A stretch of 12,421 nucleotides of DNA from Nitrospirota bacterium (GTDB lineage: Bacteria > Nitrospirota > JAOUDF01), in NCBI GenBank assembly GCA_029859385.1, contig JAOUDF010000058.1, forward strand, positions 1 through 12,421, read 5' to 3'. Below, piece after piece: positions 6,297-12,421 of this stretch. The position numbers and the translations under genes were made by a program. Numbering within the stretch: the stretch's first letter is position 1; the number at the start of each line of letters is the position of its first letter. The notes beneath the pieces are model-generated. The model ran no database searches. It was not told where the DNA came from and was given only the letters and a program-made list of their open reading frames with translations.

Positions 6297-8118
6297 AGGC
6301 CTTTCTCAGCCGCTTGCTCTCATACATCCGCTCGTCGGCAAGCTTAAGGGCTTCGTCGATCGAGCCGGTCTCCGTGGAGCAGGCAGCGCCTATGGATACG
6401 GTCAATCTCAGTTCTTCGTCAATCTGGAAACCGGGGTCTGTATCCATTTTTCGCGTAACCAGGTTTATGAAGCGTTTCGCCCCCCCGCCGGTGGTCTCGG
6501 GCATGAGGATAACGAATTCGTCTCCACCGTAACGACAAACGACGTCGGTGACACGGCAGTTCCCTTTCAGTATATCCGCGATCCTCTTTAAAAAAGCATC
6601 TCCAGCTTCATGCCCGTATCGATCATTCACCAGTTTGACACCGTCGGCGTCCACCATTACCACACTTGACGGTACCCTGTTTCGCTTCAAACGGGCCTCT
6701 TCCCGGGCGATAGCTATATCGAGAGAACGACGGTTGTAAAGCCCGGTCAGTCCGTCGGTGGATGCAAGTTTCTCCAGGGTCTCGTGACGTTCAGCCCGCT
6801 CGAAGGAGATTGCCGCATGGTGGGCGAGTATCGAAACCAATCTGATAGTTTCGTCGTCATAAAGACCCGGAATCTGCTTGTCCAGGGTGAGGATGCCGAG
6901 CATGCGGTCCCCGAGGTACATGGGGGCTATCAGACAGGAATGGACCTTTTTCACCTGTAGTATGCCGTCGAAGGGGTCGACTTCATTGGGGTCCCTGAAG
7001 ATGAAAGCCTTCTTTTCCTCAACGACCCGCTTTATCCTGGGGTTGGAATCGGTATCAAACTGCAACTCAAGCGCTGTTTGGGAATCCGGGAATCCCCTTT
7101 CGGCGACAACGTACAACGTCGAGCCTTCAAGGAGCATGATTGTGGAGACGTCGTAGTCGACCAGTTCCCGAAGCCCTGTAAGGATTATCTCCGCCAGTTC
7201 ATCCGGATTGTCTCTATGCGAGAGTTCGGCGGCGATCTTTTGAAGAAGGGTGAGTTCAAGGTTCTTGTACTGCAGCTGGAGGTTGAGTTCACTTATCCGC
7301 TCGGAAATAACGGAAACAGCGGCTGAGTGATCTACCACCTCCGTGACGATCCTCATGGAATCACGGAGTTCCTTTTCAGTAAAAGGAAGAACCAGGTAAT
7401 CGTTGGCCCCATGTTTAAACAGGCACAGAGCATTCGAAATCGACTCTTTGGTCGATATCACGATAATGCGGAGAGAACTGTTTTTTATCCGCATTTTTTT
7501 CAGGAGATATTCGATTGATGGTTCATCGGTGACGGCAATATCGATAAAGAGGAACGGGATCAGGGTTGCTTCGTTCCTGGCGATCAGTTCATCACGGTCA
7601 AGCACTACGGCCATGTCGTATCTGTCGTCTTCTCCAAGACAGGTCCGCAGATGATTGACCAGATCGGTATTGTGTGAATAGATAAATACCTTCAGCACGG
7701 TTCCGCAGTATGTCTCGGAAATATCCTCATCAACCTGCAAACCTACCATTTTCCGCATCTTGCACAGCAAGGCTCTTTGAGACAATCCATCGGCAGGCGG
7801 CCACAACACGTCGGTCTGCTCGTCTCTCAAGGTTGACAGTGCTTCAGGGTCGGCAGAAAGAAAAATAAAAGGGGTGTCGACAAGATAGCTGTATTCGGGA
7901 GATCGCAAGGTGCGATAGAGCTGATAGGCGTCCATCGTCGGCAGGACGAGGTCGGCCACAATGATATCCGGACGCTCCGTGTCGGCCAGCAGCAGGCCGG
8001 TCTCTCCCGACTTTCCCGTGATAACCTCGAAACCGTCATCGCGCAGAAGTCCGGAGAGCAAGGAGAGGCGATCCGTGTCGGTGCTAAGAAGAAGTGCTTT
8101 CTTGCCGGTCATGGCCAT
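6271..8118 (-). CDS. Diguanylate cyclase with two receiver domains and a GAF domain
   Basis: The start is ATG 8118 or ATG 8112, with GAGAGG 3 or 9 bases upstream respectively; the 8118 start gives 615 residues. Order: receiver-like domain 1 (about 5-120, phospho-acceptor candidate D56), receiver-like domain 2 (about 140-260, D193), a helical linker (about 262-295), a GAF domain (about 296-440), and a GGDEF domain (about 450-605). The active site is intact (GGDEF 531-535 after CRY), and R522-V-T-D525, five residues upstream, is a good inhibitory I-site, so the enzyme should make cyclic di-GMP from two GTP with product feedback. The receiver domains look degenerate: domain 2 has VLPF (243-246) where KPF is normal, and domain 1 has DVLWPPADG without the Lys. 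It has no membrane segment, so it should be cytoplasmic. The gene overlaps the end of the upstream selenoprotein gene by about 35 bases, so the two are probably co-transcribed. Confidence 0.92.
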   Translation of the reverse strand: MAMTGKKALLLSTDTDRLSLLSGLLRDDGFEVITGKSGETGLLLADTERPDIIVADLVLPTMDAYQLYRTLRSPEYSYLVDTPFIFLSADPEALSTLRDEQTDVLWPPADGLSQRALLCKMRKMVGLQVDEDISETYCGTVLKVFIYSHNTDLVNHLRTCLGEDDRYDMAVVLDRDELIARNEATLIPFLFIDIAVTDEPSIEYLLKKMRIKNSSLRIIVISTKESISNALCLFKHGANDYLVLPFTEKELRDSMRIVTEVVDHSAAVSVISERISELNLQLQYKNLELTLLQKIAAELSHRDNPDELAEIILTGLRELVDYDVSTIMLLEGSTLYVVAERGFPDSQTALELQFDTDSNPRIKRVVEEKKAFIFRDPNEVDPFDGILQVKKVHSCLIAPMYLGDRMLGILTLDKQIPGLYDDETIRLVSILAHHAAISFERAERHETLEKLASTDGLTGLYNRRSLDIAIAREEARLKRNRVPSSVVMVDADGVKLVNDRYGHEAGDAFLKRIADILKGNCRVTDVVCRYGGDEFVILMPETTGGGAKRFINLVTRKMDTDPGFQIDEELRLTVSIGAACSTETGSIDEALKLADERMYESKRLRKASRNDQDQS

Positions 8119-8908
8119 AAACCTCTCGTTTCCAACGATAGGGAAGCTCCACACTCCTGTTATTTATTGTACCAGATTCAGCAAGTTTCAGGGCATCAAT
8201 AAGTACCTGTTGCTGTTGAGCCCGATGAAATGGTTCACCCATTGGATGCCCCAGGGGCCACCGCAGCAGGACAGCCCGGGGAGGCTTGACCTTTGCCGTT
8301 ATTTCGCGGTTCATGGAGACGGACACGGTGGTCATCCCTGCCTGTTCTATTGCTCGCTGTATCAGCCCCACGGACTGATGGCATATGCCTCAGGCCGGGG
8401 TGAGGAAGACCAGGTCTACCCCCTGTCGTTTCAGCAGAGCTGCGACGGCTGGTGCAGATTCCTCAACAAGTCCGGTAAGATGCCTGCCCAGGATATGCCC
8501 CATGAAACTGTAGCAGAGAGGCGATGCTTCGCCAATTGTTCCATTAGACGCTAATTCTCTCAGGCGGTCCACAGGCAACACTACATTGATGTCACGGTCG
8601 GCATCGGCATGGTTGTAGTAATCGTGGGTGATGACAAACGATTCTTTCGGGCTGTCGATGGGGAACTCACGAAAGGAATGGTCCCCTTCCGGGTCGTCCA
8701 TATCGAAGGGAGCCTGGTCGGCGAGATGCACGCCGGTGGTGGTAACGAGGGCGACCTTGCACGCGGAGAGCGGTTTTGAGAGGGGGGTCCAGGGGATATC
8801 TGCCGGTTCTACAAACCGGGCATGTTTCGCCCAGCGGTCGAGCAGCGAGGGAAAGGCGTCGTAAAGCGACCGGAAGAAGGAGTCCTTCATTTTTTTTAAT
8901 GGTTTCAT
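8084..8908 (-). CDS. GrdB-family selenoprotein with in-frame UGA (Sec), glycine/sarcosine/betaine reductase selenoprotein B-like
   Basis: One frame runs from ATG 8908 (upstream ATG 8926, downstream ATG 8890) to TAG 8084-8086, interrupted only by TGA at 8390-8392. Reading the TGA as selenocysteine gives a 274-residue protein with Sec173: VFLTPA-U-GICHQSVGLIQRAIEQAG, i.e. a redox Sec-x2-Cys176 motif. The flanks on both sides match the selenoprotein B-like family: PWTPLSKPLSACKVALVTTTG and FDMDDPEGDHSFR before, and VSMNREITAKVKPPRA with RWPLGHPMGEP after. GrdB reductases act on glycine or betaine, but this shorter relative lacks an established substrate, so a thiol/selenol redox role is inference. 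A hairpin right after the TGA (8361-8379) has the layout of a SECIS. Standard gene calling would split this into a truncated 178-residue ORF plus a downstream fragment. Start choice is uncertain because no Shine-Dalgarno is evident; a predicted promoter puts transcription near 8908. Confidence 0.85.
8361..8379 (-). promoter_or_regulatory. Candidate bacterial SECIS hairpin
   Basis: Starting 10 bases after the UGA codon, minus-strand 8379-8372 (ATCAGTCC) pairs with 8368-8361 (GGGCTGAT) in eight consecutive base pairs including one U-G, around a GTG loop at 8371-8369. The loop begins 18 bases after the UGA and starts with G-U. Bacterial SECIS elements recognised by SelB are hairpins just inside the coding region after the UGA with a G (often GU) at the loop start, and this fits them. 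No energy calculation was run. Confidence 0.7.
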
Positions 8909-8914
8909 AGGGCT

Positions 8915-8943
8915 ACTATAGATCATGTCGCCGTATCGTGCAA
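8915..8943 (-). promoter_or_regulatory. Probable promoter of the selenoprotein-GGDEF pair
   Basis: On the minus strand TTGCAC (8943-8938), 17 bases, then TATAGT (8920-8915) form a good sigma-70 promoter. Transcription would begin near 8908, at or within a few bases of the second ATG of the selenoprotein frame. The mRNA would therefore be leaderless for ATG 8908 or start at ATG 8890, and ATG 8926 would be untranscribed. Confidence 0.5.
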
Positions 8944-8966
8944 TCGTTGATGAAAAGGAGTTTCTA

Positions 8967-8995
8967 TTGACTTTTCATAGGGTCTGGGATATTTT
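8967..8995 (+). promoter_or_regulatory. Probable divergent promoter of the PHP-domain operon
   Basis: On the plus strand TTGACT (8967-8972), 17 bases, then TATTTT (8990-8995) give a plausible sigma-70 promoter, 32 bases before the ATG at 9028. It lies back to back with the promoter of the minus-strand pair in the same 101-base gap. Confidence 0.5.
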
Positions 8996-9027
8996 TTCGA
9001 GACTTTTCAAGGGAGGCCCCGGGCAGC

Positions 9028-9681
9028 ATGATCGATCTGCATACGCATACGCTGTTTTCCGACGGAGTGCTCTTGCCTTCCGAGCTTGTCCGTCGGGCAG
9101 CGGTGGCCGGCTATAAGGCCATTGCCCTGACCGACCATGTGGATGCTTCCAACATCGACCTGGTAGTGCCCAGGCTGGCGACGGCATCGAAGGAACTGGA
9201 CGGAAAGTTCGGGATCAGGGTTGTCCCCGGCGCCGAGCTGACCCATATCCCCCCTGAGGATATGGCAAACCTTGCCAGAAAGGCCAGAAGCCTGGGTGCC
9301 AGGCTCATAGTTGCGCACGGAGAAACGCTGAGTGAGCCGGTGGCCCCGGGGACGAATCTCGCTGCGCTTGAGTCTGATATCGATATACTGGCCCATCCGG
9401 GCCTGATTACCGAGGAAGAGGTCAGGCTGGCGGTTAAACGGAGGATTTACCTGGAGGTGTCGGGCCGCAAAGGGCACTCGCTCTCCAACGGGCATGTGGT
9501 CAAACAGGCCCTGATGCTTGGGGCGGCCCTTGTACTTAATTCCGATGCCCATGAACCGGGCGACCTTCTCTCCCACGACAGGGCGCGCAGGGTGCTGCTC
9601 GGTGCCGGCTGGCCCGAGGAACGCCTGGGCGAAGTCTTCGGGCATTCGGCTCAACTTGTTGAAAAATCAATGTCACGATAG
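9028..9681 (+). CDS. PHP-domain metal-dependent phosphoesterase
   Basis: This 217-residue protein of the polymerase-and-histidinol-phosphatase (PHP) superfamily opens with MIDLHTHTLFSDG. All nine residues that usually bind the three metals are visible: H5, H7, D12, H37 (LTDHVD), E70, H97 (VAHGE), H123 (LAHPG), D173 and H175 (NSDAHEP). It is therefore probably an active phosphoesterase; it is about the size of a stand-alone PHP domain and has no polymerase domain. The substrate could be histidinol phosphate, a nucleotide or another phosphomonoester, and nothing nearby decides which. GGGAGG lies 11 bases before the ATG. It is the first gene of a run continuing into the TPR protein 21 bases downstream. 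Confidence 0.9.
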   Translation: MIDLHTHTLFSDGVLLPSELVRRAAVAGYKAIALTDHVDASNIDLVVPRLATASKELDGKFGIRVVPGAELTHIPPEDMANLARKARSLGARLIVAHGETLSEPVAPGTNLAALESDIDILAHPGLITEEEVRLAVKRRIYLEVSGRKGHSLSNGHVVKQALMLGAALVLNSDAHEPGDLLSHDRARRVLLGAGWPEERLGEVFGHSAQLVEKSMSR

Positions 9682-9702
9682 AGTTACTGGAGGATAGTGC
9701 CA

Positions 9703-10503
9703 ATGCAGAAGATCCGCAAAAGGTCCATGACCAATGGCGAAGAAATCATGGAAACCGACGAATTCCTTACGTTCTCCGACAGAGTGGCCGAGTACGTCAT
9801 GGCCAATACCCGTCAGGTGTTTGTCGCCGTGGGAATCGTAATAGTCGCCATCGCCATTGGAGCAGGTGTCTACTACTGGAACGAGGGGCAGAAAAACAAG
9901 TCGGCCTATCTTCTCTTTCAGGCATCCCGCTACATGCAGGCTGCCGAGGCACAACCCGACCCCGCAAAAGCCGAAACCGACCTCGCGTCGGCGCGCACCG
10001 TATACGAAAATATCGTAAAAGACTACGGCAGCTCTGCTGAAGCCCTTTCGGCCCATTACCAGCTTGGGAATATCGAAGCCCTGAAGGGGAAATGGGACGA
10101 GGCCCTCAAGCATTACGAGGCGGCTACGGCCAAGGGCGGCGATGCCCTTGTCGTTCAGGCAGCCCGGCAAAAGGTAGCCTATGCCAAATGGGCGAAGGGG
10201 GACAAAGAGGGGGCGCTCAAGGATTTCGACCAGTTGATGGGTGCGGGCAATGCCCCCAAGGACCTTCTGCATCTTGAAAAGGGAAAGCTGCTTGAAGAAC
10301 TCGGCAAGAAAGAGGATGCCGTAACAGAATATGACGCCATCATAGGTGACTTCAAACAATCGCCTTTTATCGGTGAGGCTACCCGCAGATTTGTCGCGCT
10401 GGGTGGGGAAATGCCCAAGCCTGAAGCGGCGCTGCCGACGCCTGCGGCACCGGCTGCCGGGGAAGCCGAAACAAAGCCAGCCGAAACACCGGCAAAGAAA
10501 TAA
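9703..10503 (+). CDS. Membrane-anchored TPR protein (YfgM-like)
   Basis: This 266-residue protein has a short charged N-terminus, a single membrane segment (about residues 39-58), and an extracytoplasmic helical region with TPR-like repeats (about 66-235; for example AYLLFQASRYMQAAEA, AHYQLGNIEALKGKWDEALKHYEAA and VVQAARQKVAYAKWAKGD). It ends in a Pro/Ala/Glu-rich tail with a basic end. The layout matches the YfgM/TPR_21 group, which in E. coli docks at SecYEG with PpiD to assist secreted proteins; a matching role here is inferred. ATG 9703 has GGAGG 9 bases upstream, whereas GTG 9697 has it only 3 bases away. It lies 21 bases after the PHP gene and 21 before the next gene, so operon transcription is likely. 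Confidence 0.83.
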   Translation: MQKIRKRSMTNGEEIMETDEFLTFSDRVAEYVMANTRQVFVAVGIVIVAIAIGAGVYYWNEGQKNKSAYLLFQASRYMQAAEAQPDPAKAETDLASARTVYENIVKDYGSSAEALSAHYQLGNIEALKGKWDEALKHYEAATAKGGDALVVQAARQKVAYAKWAKGDKEGALKDFDQLMGAGNAPKDLLHLEKGKLLEELGKKEDAVTEYDAIIGDFKQSPFIGEATRRFVALGGEMPKPEAALPTPAAPAAGEAETKPAETPAKK

Positions 10504-10524
10504 CGTATCCTCCTGGCATCGGCC

Positions 10525-12171
10525 ATGACCGCTGACGGACTGAGAGCGTTTTACCAGAACCGGTTCAGAGTAGTTGTCGCGGGCGTAATCGCCCTCCTTA
10601 CGGTCCTGGCGTGGATCAACAGATTCATCCAGGACGACGCCTTCATATCATTCCGCTATGCGGAAAACCTGGTTAACGGCCACGGGTTGGTATGGAACCC
10701 CGGTGAGCGCGTCGAGGGGTATACCAACTTTCTCTGGACGTTGCTCATGGCCATCCCCATTGCGCTGGGCTATGATCCCGTGCCCTTCTCCCTTGGCCTC
10801 GGGATGGCGTGCTTTGCAGTGACGCTCGGCCTGACATACCTTCTCGCCTCAAGCATCCTTGGTTCAAAAAATCTCGGTATTTTAACCATCCTGCTCCTCG
10901 GCACAAACTATACCTTCAGCGCCTATGCCACCGGGGGACTGGAGACCCAGATGCAGGCATGCCTCTTTGTGGCCTGCGCCTGTGTTGTGACCCGTGCGGT
11001 TCGATCCCGCATATGGACCATTGGCAAGTCGCTATCCCTTTCACTCCTCTGTGCAGCCGCGCTCCTGATCCGTCTTGATTCGAGCATTCTGGTTATAGTG
11101 CTTCTTGGAGCATCGAGCTACAGCATCCTCTCTGAAAACGCGTCGGTCAGAACAAAACAATTCCTCATGCTTTCTCTTGCCGCTCCGCTTGTGATCATTG
11201 TGGGTGGATGGTTGCTGTGGAAACTGGCTTTCTACGGCAGCATTCTCCCAAACACCTTTTATTCCAAGGTGTCCGGAGCTGCATCAATTGAGAGAGGGTT
11301 CTATTATTTTTACGTCTTTTTAAAGACGTACTGGTTGATACCAATGCCGTTTCTGGCGATTTGGGTACTGTGGAAGATGCAGGCGCCGTGGAAGCATCCC
11401 GCTGCAATACTTGCGGCAATAGTTGCCCTGTGGTTTCTCTACATGATACGGGTTGGCGGAGATTTCATGGAATTTCGCTTCGTCGTACCCGTCATGCCGT
11501 TCTTCTTTATCCTCCTGGTAATGATGATTGCTGAATTGACCACGTCCCGCCCTGTTCAAGCATTGTTGGTAGTCGTAATTATCATGGGATCGCTCTGGCA
11601 CGCCATGACATATACCGGCTATGTCAGCGTTAAGTATAGAGGAATTGAATCTATTGAAGAGCTCAACAATCATGTTACCTCCAAGGGGCAGAACTGGTCT
11701 CATGTTGGACGATTACTGGGAGAGGCTTTTCACTATCGACCGGATGTGGTCATTGCCACCACCGCGGCGGGCGCCATCCCATATTATTCCCGTCTGGCAA
11801 CAGTAGATATGCTGGGTCTCAGCGATTCCCGCATTGCCAGAGAAGGGGTGGTGGTGGGTGATGTCCCCGGTCATACTAAAATAGCGCGTTTCTCGTATTT
11901 GCGAGAGCGAAAGGTTAATCTGCTGATCGGTCCTCCCTGGTTCAGAGGTGTGGATGAATCGCTGGATCAACCATATACCCTCAATTCGACAAGAAACTTC
12001 ACTATAATGACCGAGCATGATAGGATTCCTTACGACTCAATGCTGATAGAAATTCCCGTAGACCCGAAGTGGGTACTGACGGTATTGTATCTCACGCGAC
12101 ATCCATTCATCGACGACGTCATCCGCCAACAGGGCTGGAAGGTGTGGCCGGTCACTCAATTGTCCCGATAA
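10525..12171 (+). CDS. Multi-pass GT-C type glycosyltransferase (AftB/LphB-like)
   Basis: This 548-residue integral membrane protein has about ten hydrophobic segments across residues 15-365, followed by a soluble domain of about 180 residues. The first loop after TM1 carries DDAFISFRYAENLVNGHG, then WNPGERVEGYTNFLW, the Asp-Asp loop pattern of lipid-phosphate-dependent GT-C glycosyltransferases such as mycobacterial AftB and the LphB-like group. These enzymes move a sugar from a polyprenyl-phosphate donor to a cell-surface acceptor outside the membrane. The C-terminal part has a GAIPYYSRLATVDMLGL stretch that I recall from related proteins. Sugar, donor and acceptor are unknown. No clear Shine-Dalgarno precedes ATG 10525. 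It sits 21 bases after the TPR gene and 9 before the helicase gene. Confidence 0.78.
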   Translation: MTADGLRAFYQNRFRVVVAGVIALLTVLAWINRFIQDDAFISFRYAENLVNGHGLVWNPGERVEGYTNFLWTLLMAIPIALGYDPVPFSLGLGMACFAVTLGLTYLLASSILGSKNLGILTILLLGTNYTFSAYATGGLETQMQACLFVACACVVTRAVRSRIWTIGKSLSLSLLCAAALLIRLDSSILVIVLLGASSYSILSENASVRTKQFLMLSLAAPLVIIVGGWLLWKLAFYGSILPNTFYSKVSGAASIERGFYYFYVFLKTYWLIPMPFLAIWVLWKMQAPWKHPAAILAAIVALWFLYMIRVGGDFMEFRFVVPVMPFFFILLVMMIAELTTSRPVQALLVVVIIMGSLWHAMTYTGYVSVKYRGIESIEELNNHVTSKGQNWSHVGRLLGEAFHYRPDVVIATTAAGAIPYYSRLATVDMLGLSDSRIAREGVVVGDVPGHTKIARFSYLRERKVNLLIGPPWFRGVDESLDQPYTLNSTRNFTIMTEHDRIPYDSMLIEIPVDPKWVLTVLYLTRHPFIDDVIRQQGWKVWPVTQLSR

Positions 12172-12180
12172 TCACTATTT

Positions 12181-12421
12181 ATGAACATCCAACGCGAAAT
12201 AAACACACTCAACCCGCGCCAGAAGGAGGCGGTGCTCCAGACCGAAGGTCCTCTCCTTGTCCTGGCAGGGGCGGGGAGCGGCAAGACCCGCGTCATAACC
12301 ATGCGGGTAGCCCATCTCATCGACAAAGGGGTACCCGCCAGCGAAGTCGTCGCGGTTACCTTTACCAACAAGGCTGCCCGGGAGATGAAGGAGCGGGTCA
12401 GTGCCCTGCTCAATGGCAAGG
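12181..12421 (+). CDS. UvrD/PcrA-type ATP-dependent DNA helicase, N-terminus (partial)
   Basis: The first 80 codons of a superfamily 1 helicase run off the window end. Readable are the Q-motif region LNPRQKEAV, the Walker A GAGSGKT (motif I) and the VTFTNKAAREMKERV segment (motif Ia). The N-terminus matches UvrD/PcrA/Rep, DNA repair and replication helicases that unwind 3' to 5'. Motifs II-VI lie beyond the window, so PcrA, UvrD and Rep cannot be separated here. The start ATG 12181 is 9 bases after the previous stop, and no clear Shine-Dalgarno is visible. Confidence 0.93.
   Translation, partial: MNIQREINTLNPRQKEAVLQTEGPLLVLAGAGSGKTRVITMRVAHLIDKGVPASEVVAVTFTNKAAREMKERVSALLNGK

Noticed and set aside
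8380..8389. GGCATATGCC palindrome as a protein binding site
   Set aside because: It lies within coding sequence as the spacer between the UGA and the SECIS-like hairpin; ten bases is too short for a confident independent call.
7961..8554. 197-codon plus-strand frame covering the Sec codon region
   Set aside because: It is antisense to the selenoprotein and GGDEF gene start, has no family features and no ribosome binding site. It appears open only because the real coding strand is the other one.
8084..8926. Nonsense-mutated pseudogene as explanation for the split GrdB-like frame
   Set aside because: The stop is exactly at the Sec position of the family, is followed by G-x-C, the frame continues intact for about 100 codons and a SECIS-like hairpin is next to it. 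A random nonsense mutation would not produce this combination.

Overview
The window is a gene-dense piece of bacterial chromosome (roughly 55-60% G+C by eye) with short intergenic gaps. Gene content and protein style suggest a strictly anaerobic or metal-reducing member of the Desulfuromonadia/Geobacter group: a four-subunit 2-oxoacid:ferredoxin oxidoreductase, a multi-domain GGDEF regulator, a GrdB-family selenoprotein and a YfgM-like TPR protein. That assignment is inference from recognisable families; no rRNA or marker gene is present. No tRNA, CRISPR array, insertion sequence or prophage gene was seen, and no stretch above 300 bases lacks a gene.

Layout. 1-161 is the 3' end of an acyl-CoA dehydrogenase gene, followed by a cardiolipin-synthase-type phospholipase D gene (196-1434). 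A small Phd/VapC-type toxin-antitoxin pair (1543-2207) with its own promoter and a tandem operator-like repeat comes next. A five-gene operon (2337-6296) follows with overlapping or touching ends: ferredoxin-like delta, alpha, beta and gamma subunits of a Kor/Vor-type 2-oxoacid:ferredoxin oxidoreductase, then a class III PLP aminotransferase. The coupling suggests an amino acid is transaminated and a 2-oxoacid (the product, or 2-oxoglutarate) is interconverted with its acyl-CoA using ferredoxin.

The minus strand from 8908 to 6271 carries two overlapping genes. The first looks like two unrelated open frames, but they are one frame interrupted by a single TGA at 8390-8392. Bases just after the TGA form a hairpin with the geometry of a bacterial SECIS element, and the readthrough product has a Sec-Gly-Ile-Cys motif in the context of the glycine/sarcosine/betaine reductase selenoprotein B family. 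This is the most notable item in the window. The second gene encodes a REC-REC-GAF-GGDEF diguanylate cyclase whose receiver domains both lack the usual lysine.

From a divergent promoter region (8915-8995), plus-strand genes run to the end of the window: a PHP-family metal-dependent phosphoesterase, a membrane-anchored TPR protein, a multi-pass GT-C type glycosyltransferase, and the N-terminus of a UvrD/PcrA-type helicase cut by the window end.
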